From DASSKO01 sp035690425 (GTDB lineage Bacteria; Actinomycetota; Actinomycetes; Propionibacteriales; Nocardioidaceae), in contig DASSKO010000135.1 in NCBI GenBank assembly GCA_035690425.1, positions 1 through 8,829 on the forward strand: a stretch of 8,829 nt of DNA, in the 5' to 3' direction. The notes under the pieces are model-generated. The model ran no database searches. It had not been told where the DNA came from and saw nothing but the letters and a program-made list of their open reading frames with translations. This document shows positions 1 to 5,046 of this stretch, one piece after another. The position numbers and the translations under genes are program-made. Position 1 is the stretch's first letter. Each line of letters begins with the position of its first letter.

Positions 1-30
1 GCTGACGAGGCAGCGTGTGAATGTGTTCAT
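1..30 (-). CDS. Possible start of a leftward gene (partial, product unknown)
   Basis: Ten codons are open from an ATG at 30-28 on the minus strand to the window edge, reading MNTFTRCLVS. The support is positional. A good -10 element (TATAGT, 43 to 38) ends 7 nt before the ATG, the geometry of a leaderless actinobacterial transcript, and no Shine-Dalgarno is visible. Ten residues are too few to assign a family. If real, the gene runs in the same direction as the acyl-CoA synthetase upstream of it. The chance of a spurious short open frame is considerable. Confidence 0.22.
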   Translation of the reverse strand, partial: MNTFTRCLVS

Positions 31-37
31 GCCGGAG

Positions 38-67
38 ACTATACACACAGTGTCTACTCGTTGTGAG
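38..67 (-). promoter_or_regulatory. Candidate leftward leaderless promoter
   Basis: Read on the minus strand, TATAGT (43 to 38) matches the sigma-70/SigA -10 consensus at 5 of 6 positions. CTCACA (67 to 62) lies 18 nt upstream and matches TTGACA at 4 of 6. The predicted start point falls at about 30-31, on the ATG at 30. The -35 element sits inside the inverted repeat at 59-82. Confidence 0.35.
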
Positions 68-82
68 TACATCGCCACAACG
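59..82. promoter_or_regulatory. 24-bp inverted repeat, candidate operator or weak terminator
   Basis: CGTTGTG (59-65) and CACAACG (76-82) are perfect 7-bp inverted repeats separated by 10 bp. The element overlaps the proposed -35 of the leftward promoter, as an operator for a dimeric repressor would. It also lies 45-68 bp downstream of the acyl-CoA synthetase stop codon, so a hairpin in that transcript is the alternative. No T-tract follows on the minus strand, which argues against an intrinsic terminator. Confidence 0.35.
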
Positions 83-126
83 TCGCCACGAGCGGGTGTT
101 GCTGGCGAACCGCCTCTTCGGGCGGC

Positions 127-1755
127 TCAGCTCGCCGGCGGGGCCAGGCCGAGCCGGCGCGCGGACTCCTCGCGCATCTGCACCTTGCGGATCTTGCCGG
201 TGACCGTCATCGGGAACTCGTCGACGACCATCACGTAGCGCGGGATCTTGAAGTGCGCGAGCTTGCCGGTGGCGAAGGCGCGGACGGCGTCGGCGTCGAG
301 AGGCTCCGCCCCGGAGCGGAGGCGCACCCAGGCGCACAGCTCCTCGCCGTACCTCTCGTCCGGGACGCCGATCACCTGCACGTCCTCGATGTCGGGGTGG
401 GTGTAGAGGAACTCCTCGATCTCGCGCGGGTAGACGTTCTCCCCGCCGCGGATCACCATGTCCTTGATCCGGCCGACGATTTCTGCGTACCCGTCCTCGC
501 GCATCTCGGCGAGGTCGCCGGTGTGCATCCAGCCGTCTGCGTCGATCGCCTCGGCGGACAGCTCCGGCGCGTCCCAGTAGCCGATCATCACCGAGTACCC
601 GCGGGTGCAGAGCTCCCCCGGCGTGCCGCGCGGCACGGTGTCGCCGGTGACCGGGTCGACGATCTTGACCTCCACGTGCGGGTGCACCCGGCCGATGGTG
701 GCGGTGCGCCGCTCCAGGTCGTCATCGCTGCGGGTCTGCGTGGACACCGGCGAGGTCTCGGTCATCCCGTAGCAGATGCTGACCTCCTCCATGTGCATGT
801 CGTTGATGCAGCGCTTCATCACCTCGACCGGGCAGATGGAGCCGGCCATCACCCCGGTGCGCAGCGTGGAGAGGTCGTACGACGCGAAGTCCGGCGCGTT
901 CTGCATCGCAATGAACATCGTCGGAACGCCGTAGCAGCCGGTCGCCCGCTCCTCGACGATCGCCTTCAACGTGGAGGTCGGGTCGAAGCCCGGGCCGGGG
1001 ATGATCATCGCGGCGCCGTGGCTGGTGCAGCCCAGGTTGCCCATCACCATCCCGAAGCAGTGGTAGAAGGGCACCGGGATGCACAGCCGGTCCTGCTCGG
1101 TGAAGTTGATCAGCTCGGTGGTGAAGAAGCCGTTGTTGAGGATGTTGCGGTGCGACAGGGTCGCGCCCTTGGGGTAGCCGGTGGTCCCGGAGGTGTACTG
1201 GATGTTGATCGGGTCGGTGTTCTCACACGTCGACATCCGCTGCGGGAGCGCGTCGTCGGCCAGCCCTTCGCCCTCGGCCAGCAGGTCCGCCCAGTCCGTC
1301 GTACCGATGTAGGCGACGCGTTCGAGCGCATGGCAGTCCGGCCGGACCTCCTCGACCATGGCCCGGTAGTCGCTGGTCTTGAACGACTCCGCCGAGACCA
1401 GCATCCGCATCCCGGACTGGTTCAGCGCGTAGGCCAGCTCGTGGGTGCGGTAGGCCGGGTTGACGTTGACCAGGATCGCGCCGACCTTGGCGGTGGCGTA
1501 CTGCACCAGGGTCCACTCCGCGCAGTTCGGCGCCCAGATCCCGACCCGGTCGCCCTTGGCGATGCCAGCTCCGATGAACCCGCGGGCCAGCGCGTCGACG
1601 TCGCGGTCGAGCTCGGCGTAGGTCCACCGCCGCCCGGTGGCGCACTCGACGAGCGCGTCGCGATCGCCGTACGTCCTCGCGATCCTGGCGAGGTTGTCGC
1701 CGATCGTCTCCTCGATCAGCGGCGGCTGCGTCTCTCCCCGGGCATAGGAATCCAT
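127..1755 (-). CDS. AMP-forming fatty-acyl-CoA synthetase (FadD/ACSF2-like)
   Basis: This is a member of the ANL adenylating superfamily. It activates a carboxylic acid, most likely a medium- or long-chain fatty acid, to an acyl-AMP and then an acyl-CoA in the cytoplasm. Numbered from ATG 1755 (542 aa), the diagnostic motifs come in the expected order: the P-loop YTSGTTGYPKG at 187-197, YGMTETSP at 329-336, GWMHTGDL at 408-415, the hinge region GRIKDMVIRGGENVYP at 428-443, and the catalytic lysine K521 in TVTGKIRK. The VPFYHCFG stretch resembles the ACSF2/FadD35 branch. The length is normal and no key residue is missing. A second in-frame ATG lies 3 codons upstream (1764). I prefer 1755 because an AGGA sits 8 nt before it and because MDSYARG resembles family N-termini, but both starts are tenable. 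Substrate chain length cannot be read from sequence. The gene diverges from the secreted protein gene across about 130 bp. Confidence 0.95.
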   Translation of the reverse strand: MDSYARGETQPPLIEETIGDNLARIARTYGDRDALVECATGRRWTYAELDRDVDALARGFIGAGIAKGDRVGIWAPNCAEWTLVQYATAKVGAILVNVNPAYRTHELAYALNQSGMRMLVSAESFKTSDYRAMVEEVRPDCHALERVAYIGTTDWADLLAEGEGLADDALPQRMSTCENTDPINIQYTSGTTGYPKGATLSHRNILNNGFFTTELINFTEQDRLCIPVPFYHCFGMVMGNLGCTSHGAAMIIPGPGFDPTSTLKAIVEERATGCYGVPTMFIAMQNAPDFASYDLSTLRTGVMAGSICPVEVMKRCINDMHMEEVSICYGMTETSPVSTQTRSDDDLERRTATIGRVHPHVEVKIVDPVTGDTVPRGTPGELCTRGYSVMIGYWDAPELSAEAIDADGWMHTGDLAEMREDGYAEIVGRIKDMVIRGGENVYPREIEEFLYTHPDIEDVQVIGVPDERYGEELCAWVRLRSGAEPLDADAVRAFATGKLAHFKIPRYVMVVDEFPMTVTGKIRKVQMREESARRLGLAPPAS

Positions 1756-1870
1756 GCCCCACATCCTGGCCTTCGCGACTCCCGGTGTCGATGGTCCGCG
1801 CGCACAAAGCGTGACCTTCCGCGCGCCGCGTCGTTGAGGAGGCAGGGCCCTCGCCGTGGGCCGCCGTCAC

Positions 1871-1876
1871 GAGAGG
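1871..1876 (+). promoter_or_regulatory. Ribosome binding site deciding the start at 1889
   Basis: GAGAGG lies 12 nt before the ATG at 1889. It favours that start over an in-frame GTG at 1856, which would prepend 11 polar residues to an otherwise ordinary signal peptide. Confidence 0.5.
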
Positions 1877-1888
1877 AACCGCCAGCCC

Positions 1889-3973
1889 ATGACGCGCCGT
1901 CGCCTGATCCACCGCACATCTGTGAAGCTCGCCGCCGTCGCGGCGCTCGTCACCGCAGCCGTCGTCGCCGGCAGCACGGCCAGCGCCTCCACCCCCAGCG
2001 ACGGCTCGGTGTCCGACACCAGCACCAGCACCTCCTGGTCCGGCGGCCCGTTCGTGACGTCGAACGTCACCGCCGAGGCCAGCGGCCAGCCCGACTGCAG
2101 CGTGCCGTCCTCGTGCGACGACTTCACCCTGCACGTCAGCACGCCGGCCGGCTACGGCACCGACCACGACCTGGTGATCAAGGTGGGCTGGCAGAACACC
2201 GCAGCCGACTTCGACGTCTACGTCCTCGACGCGCAGGGCAACCTGGTCGGCACCGCGGCGTCCAGCGCCGACCCGGAGCAGGTGGTGCTGCCGCCGACCA
2301 GCGGCGACTACACCGTGCGGGTGGTGCCGTTCGCGCCGCTCGGGGAGTCGTACGACGCGACGGCCACCCTGGCCCCGAAGCCGGCCAACCCGGCCCCGGG
2401 CACCGCCACTCCCCCCGGGTTCACCAACTACGCGGCGCCCAGCAACCTGACTGACGCGAACAACGCCGGCGAGCCGTCGATCGGCACCGACTTCAACACC
2501 AACTCGAGCTTCTACCAGGCCTACACCTCCACCTACAAGGTGGCCTTCGACGACTCGACGGCCCCGGCGAAGGCGACCTGGACCGACGTGTCGGCGAGCG
2601 CGGCGAACGGCTGCCCGCAGGGCAGCACGACCAGCCTCGACCCGATCCTCTACACCGACCACCAGACCGGCCGGACCTTCGAGTCCCAGCTGTCCGGGCA
2701 GGACTCGCTGACCTGCTTCACCGACGACGGCGGGCAGACCTGGACGCCCAGCACGGGTGGCGGCATCCCGAGCGGGGTTGACCACCAGACCATCGGCGGT
2801 GGCCCGTTCGCGCAGAGCGGCGTCGGCGGGGCCGGGCTGTACCCGAACGCGGTCTACTACTGCAGCCAGGACATCGCGACCGCGTTCTGCGCGGTGTCAC
2901 GTGACGGCGGGATCACCTTCGGCGCGGGCGTTCCGACGTACAGCCTCCTCGACTGCGGCGGCCTGCACGGGCACATCAAGGTCGCCCCGGACGGCACGGC
3001 GTACCTGCCCAACAAGGGGTGCGGCGCCACCCAGGCCGTGGTGGTGTCCAAGGACAACGGCACCACGTGGACGGTGCAGCACGTGCCGGGCAGCACGCCC
3101 GGTGACTCCGACCCGTCGGTGGGTGTCGGCTCCAACGGCACGGTGTACTTCGGGTACGTCGGCGCGGACGGCCGGCCGGGCGTCGCGGTCAGCCACGACC
3201 AGGGGGCGACCTGGCAGTACAACCAGATCGTCGGCACCGAGTTCAACATCCAGAACGCGGTGTTCCCGACCGTGGTCGCCGGCGACGACGACCGCGCCTC
3301 GTTCGCCTACCTCGGCACGCCGACCGACGGCAACTACCAGGACAGCGCCAACTTCAAGGGCGTCTGGCACCTCTACGTCGACACGACGTACGACGGAGGC
3401 AAGACCTGGGTCACCACGGACGCCACGCCGAACGACCCGGTGCAGCGCGGCTCGATCTGCACGGCAGGCACCACCTGCGGCAGCGACCGCAACCTGCTCG
3501 ACTTCATCGACATGACGATCGACAACCACGGGCGCACCGAGGTCGCGTATGCCGACGGGTGCACCGGCGCCTGCGTCACGGACCCGTCGCAGAACAACCA
3601 CGACGCGTACGCGACGATCGCGCGGCAGAGCACCGGCAAGACGCTGTACTCCGCCTACGACCCGGCCACCACGAACCTGACGATGTCATCGCTGCAGGTG
3701 ACCCGCAGCGGCGGGCAGTACGTCGCGACCACGGTCGTCAAGAACACCGGAACGGCTCCGGTGAAGGGTGCCGAGACGCAGGTGCTCGCGAACCGGAAGC
3801 AGGTCGGGCTCACCTCGCTGACCGACCTGGCGCCCGGCGAGTCGACGACGTTGCGGTTCAGCTGGCCGGCCACCGGCAAGAGCACCTCACAGGTGACGGC
3901 CGTCGCGGACCCGAACAACGTGATCGCCGAGACCAACGAGGCCGACAACAAGCTGGTGCAGGACATCAAGTGA
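1889..3973 (+). CDS. Secreted Asp-box (BNR/sialidase-like) beta-propeller protein with CARDB domain
   Basis: This is a predicted exported protein of 694 aa. Residues 1-33 form a signal peptide: a basic start (MTRRRLIHR), a long Ala/Val core and an ASA cleavage site. The TRRRLI start is Tat-like, but the Sec route is not excluded. Residues of about 51-161 resemble a pre-peptidase C-terminal (PPC) beta-sandwich. Five Asp-box motifs follow: TDDGGQTW (278-285), SRDGGITF (337-344), SKDNGTTW (387-394), SHDQGATW (435-442) and TYDGGKTW (500-507), the mark of a sialidase/BNR-type beta-propeller. About 595-692 is a CARDB-like adhesion domain ending in the typical ETNEADNK stretch. I do not see the arginine triad and Tyr/Glu context needed to claim sialidase activity, so an extracellular binding or glycan-related role is the safer reading. 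The protein has no sortase motif or C-terminal membrane anchor. Its stop overlaps the start of the next gene. Confidence 0.88.
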   Translation: MTRRRLIHRTSVKLAAVAALVTAAVVAGSTASASTPSDGSVSDTSTSTSWSGGPFVTSNVTAEASGQPDCSVPSSCDDFTLHVSTPAGYGTDHDLVIKVGWQNTAADFDVYVLDAQGNLVGTAASSADPEQVVLPPTSGDYTVRVVPFAPLGESYDATATLAPKPANPAPGTATPPGFTNYAAPSNLTDANNAGEPSIGTDFNTNSSFYQAYTSTYKVAFDDSTAPAKATWTDVSASAANGCPQGSTTSLDPILYTDHQTGRTFESQLSGQDSLTCFTDDGGQTWTPSTGGGIPSGVDHQTIGGGPFAQSGVGGAGLYPNAVYYCSQDIATAFCAVSRDGGITFGAGVPTYSLLDCGGLHGHIKVAPDGTAYLPNKGCGATQAVVVSKDNGTTWTVQHVPGSTPGDSDPSVGVGSNGTVYFGYVGADGRPGVAVSHDQGATWQYNQIVGTEFNIQNAVFPTVVAGDDDRASFAYLGTPTDGNYQDSANFKGVWHLYVDTTYDGGKTWVTTDATPNDPVQRGSICTAGTTCGSDRNLLDFIDMTIDNHGRTEVAYADGCTGACVTDPSQNNHDAYATIARQSTGKTLYSAYDPATTNLTMSSLQVTRSGGQYVATTVVKNTGTAPVKGAETQVLANRKQVGLTSLTDLAPGESTTLRFSWPATGKSTSQVTAVADPNNVIAETNEADNKLVQDIK
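3960..3963 (+). promoter_or_regulatory. Ribosome binding site for the coupled lipoprotein gene
   Basis: AGGA ends 6 nt before GTG 3970 and lies inside the last codons of the upstream gene. This supports the overlapping GTG start, since no ATG is available in frame before the hydrophobic segment. Confidence 0.45.
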
Positions 3974-4497
3974 GGCACGGCCTCCTGGGGCGCCACGAGC
4001 GTCTGTTCCCGGGCAGCTCACGCAGCCGGCGCCTCGCGGCGCCCAGGACCCGGGCTGCGCTCGTCGGCGCGACCGTGCTGGCCGCCGTCGCGCTGTGCGG
4101 ATGCGAGAGCACCGCGCAGCGGGCGGCGGACCACGCCCTGCAGCAGGCGGCGGACACCAGCGTGTGCCAGGCGGCGGCGAAGCCCGTGGACGTGTCCTCC
4201 TCCGCCTTCCCGTCGTCGTTCCCGATGCCGCCGCGCACGACGGTGTACCACGTGGAGGACCGCGGGGCCGACGGCACGATCGTCACCGCGATCTCGTCGC
4301 TGCCGTTCCAGAAGATCCTCTCCTTCATGAACCACGCCGTGGTCACGGCCGGCTTCCGGCACGTGAGCGGGGAGACCGAAGAGCACGACGCGGAGGCGAA
4401 CTGGGTCGGGAACGGCTACCAAGGGCGCTGGGCGATCCGGGTCTCCGGCAGCTGCAACGGGCAGACCGTGATCCAGGTGCTCTCCGCCGACTCCTGA
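3970..4497 (+). CDS. Small predicted lipoprotein, function unknown
   Basis: This 175-residue protein starts at GTG 3970, overlapping the preceding TGA as GTGA, so translational coupling with the propeller protein is likely. An arginine-rich N-terminus of about 29 residues precedes a hydrophobic run (AALVGATVLAAVAL) that ends in a lipobox-like LCGC. Lipidation would be at C45, followed by a short helical linker. The Cys at the -2 position of the lipobox is atypical. The mature domain has the pattern SFPMPPRTTVYHVEDRG, then a stretch suggesting an alpha/beta fold (LPFQKILSFMNHAVVTAGF), EANWVGNGYQGRWAIRV and a late SCNGQTVIQVL. I recognise this as a recurrent actinobacterial lipoprotein pattern but know no function for it. 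Cys56 and the late Cys could form a disulfide. It is probably anchored on the outer face of the membrane, near the secreted protein encoded upstream. Confidence 0.72.
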   Translation: MRHGLLGRHERLFPGSSRSRRLAAPRTRAALVGATVLAAVALCGCESTAQRAADHALQQAADTSVCQAAAKPVDVSSSAFPSSFPMPPRTTVYHVEDRGADGTIVTAISSLPFQKILSFMNHAVVTAGFRHVSGETEEHDAEANWVGNGYQGRWAIRVSGSCNGQTVIQVLSADS

Positions 4498-4499
4498 TC

Positions 4500-4616
4500 G
4501 TCGAACCGGCGCTCCCGCAGCGTTGAACCGGCGCTCGCGCAGTGTTGAACCGGCGCTCCCGCAGCGTTGAACCGGCGCTCCCGCAGCGTTGAACCGGCGC
4601 TCGCGCAGCGTCGAAC
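4500..4616 (+). repeat. 22-bp tandem repeat array 1 (5 copies plus remnant)
   Basis: Five contiguous 22-bp copies begin at 4500, 4522, 4544, 4566 and 4588. A 7-nt remnant at 4610-4616 follows. Each copy contains the core GTTGAACCGGCGCTC followed by a 7-nt tail, SCGCAGY. Interior copies are nearly identical. Position 16 is C in copies 1, 3 and 4 and G in copies 2 and 5. The first copy and the remnant have GTCGAAC instead of GTTGAAC. No spacers separate the copies, so this is not CRISPR. The array begins 2 nt after the lipoprotein stop codon. Confidence 0.95.
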
Positions 4617-4652
4617 GTCCCTTCACCGAGGGGAGTACGGCGGTTCCGCTGT

Positions 4653-4666
4653 CCGTCGTACGACGG
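4653..4666. promoter_or_regulatory. 14-bp perfect palindrome
   Basis: CCGTCGTACGACGG is a perfect dyad with no spacer. This is the form expected of a site for a dimeric DNA-binding protein and not of a terminator hairpin. Its function is unknown. Confidence 0.45.
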
Positions 4667-4723
4667 GGGATCGGAGCCGACCTCTGGAAACCTTCCGCGA
4701 ATCCGACTCGCTCCCGGAGCAGA

Positions 4724-4739
4724 CCTACGTCGACGTAGG
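4724..4739. promoter_or_regulatory. 16-bp perfect palindrome
   Basis: CCTACGTCGACGTAGG is a perfect 16-bp dyad, 57 bp after the palindrome at 4653-4666. The 8-bp palindrome TGACGTCA follows at 4745-4752 and shares the inner GACGT. It is a candidate operator for the repeat-bounded region or for the downstream gene. Confidence 0.45.
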
Positions 4740-4774
4740 AGATCTGACGTCACCATTGACTGGAACTCTCCTTT

Positions 4775-4806
4775 GATCTGCTGCCGGCTCGATCTGCTGC
4801 CGGCCC
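4775..4806 (+). repeat. 16-bp tandem duplication
   Basis: Two adjacent 16-bp units, 4775-4790 and 4791-4806, both begin GATCTGCTGCCGGC and differ only at position 15. CTCCTTTG also occurs just before the pair (4768-4775) and again at 4815-4822. Confidence 0.85.
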
Positions 4807-4839
4807 CCGGAGCGCTCCTTTGGGCGGTCTCCCGATTTG

Positions 4840-4891
4840 CCGTCCACAACCATTCAGAGCGGCGAGCGCCTGTCGGTACGGCTGTGGACAG
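4840..4891. other. Inverted pair of DnaA-box-like motifs
   Basis: CCGTCCACA (4840-4848, plus strand) matches the actinobacterial DnaA box TTGTCCACA at 7 of 9 positions. CTGTCCACA (4891 to 4883, minus strand) matches at 8 of 9. Their GTCCACA cores form an inverted repeat separated by 34 bp. Two imperfect boxes are weak evidence for DnaA binding, and no AT-rich unwinding element is visible. Confidence 0.3.
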
Positions 4892-4906
4892 CCGGCGCAC
4901 CTGCTC

Positions 4907-5031
4907 GAGCGCCAGCTCAACACCGCACGAGCGCCAGCTCAACACCGCTCGAGCGCCAGCTCAACACAGCACGAACGCCAGCTCAACACCGCACGAGCGC
5001 CAGCTCAACACCGCACGAGCGCCAGCTCAAC
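4907..5031 (-). repeat. 22-bp tandem repeat array 2 (5 copies plus 15-nt partial), inverted relative of array 1
   Basis: Full copies begin at 4907, 4929, 4951, 4973 and 4995, with a 15-nt partial copy at 5017-5031. The plus-strand core is GAGCGCCAGCTCAAC. Reverse-complemented, the core is GTTGAGCTGGCGCTC, which aligns with array 1 at 17 of 22 positions (using G at position 16 of array 1). The period is identical. Copies 3 and 4 carry point variants. GAGC-TGGC-GCTC within each core could form a small hairpin. The partial copy ends directly at the GGAGGG ribosome binding site of the next gene. Confidence 0.95.
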
Positions 5032-5037
5032 GGAGGG
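5032..5037 (+). promoter_or_regulatory. Ribosome binding site deciding the GTG start at 5047
   Basis: GGAGGG immediately follows the last base of the 22-bp array and lies 9 nt before GTG 5047. The alternative ATG at 5056 has only an abutting GGGGAGG with no spacer, which makes GTG 5047 the better start. Confidence 0.55.
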
Positions 5038-5046
5038 CGCAGTACC

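Larger units (their letters stand above)
4498..5046. other. 549-bp non-coding, repeat-bounded intergenic region
   Basis: No convincing gene is visible here. The region is bounded on both sides by 22-bp tandem arrays in opposite orientation, at 4500-4616 and 4907-5031. The 290-bp centre contains palindromes at 4653-4666 and 4724-4739, TGACGTCA at 4745-4752, a 16-bp tandem duplication at 4775-4806, the 10-bp palindrome GGAGCGCTCC at 4809-4818, and an inverted pair of DnaA-box-like motifs at 4840-4848 and 4883-4891. Stop-free frames cross it in both directions, but they encode low-complexity Arg/Ala/Ser/Pro peptides generated by the repeats. Confidence 0.8.

Noticed and set aside
1856..1888. GTG 1856 as the start of the secreted protein
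   Set aside because: It adds 11 charged residues before an otherwise standard signal peptide, whereas ATG 1889 has GAGAGG 12 nt upstream.
253..2454. Very long plus-strand open frame opposite the acyl-CoA synthetase
   Set aside because: It is a high-GC antisense shadow: composition-driven, without recognisable domains, and opposite a gene with all catalytic motifs intact.
4500..4616. SOS (LexA) boxes built on GAAC in array 1
   Set aside because: The matching GTTC half-site at 4-bp spacing is missing in every copy, so only half-sites are present.
4343..4756. Minus-strand reading frame starting at ATG 4756 with a good AAGGAG upstream, running through array 1
   Set aside because: It crosses the 22-bp repeats, giving a 22-residue peptide repeat as an artefact of reading three units per cycle. 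It then continues antisense through 155 bp of the lipoprotein gene as Arg/Ser/Pro-rich low complexity. It looks like a repeat by-product, although the upstream Shine-Dalgarno is worth remembering.
4870..4892. PafBC-type (RecA-NDp) DNA-damage promoter: CTGTCGGTA resembles TTGTCRGTG at 7 of 9
   Set aside because: The required TANNNT eight bases downstream is absent; GACAGC is found there instead.
4500..5031. CRISPR array
   Set aside because: The repeats are directly contiguous without spacers and are too short for CRISPR repeats with unique spacers. No cas genes are present.
4500..5031. MITE or insertion sequence bounded by terminal inverted repeats
   Set aside because: The boundaries are multi-copy arrays and not single terminal repeats. 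No transposase remnant is visible, and I see no target-site duplication at the outer edges.
4837..5046. N-terminal extension of the helicase-associated gene through array 2
   Set aside because: The extension consists of repeat-derived sequence rich in Ala, Ser, Gln and His, while a strong ribosome binding site at 5032-5037 supports a start at 5047.
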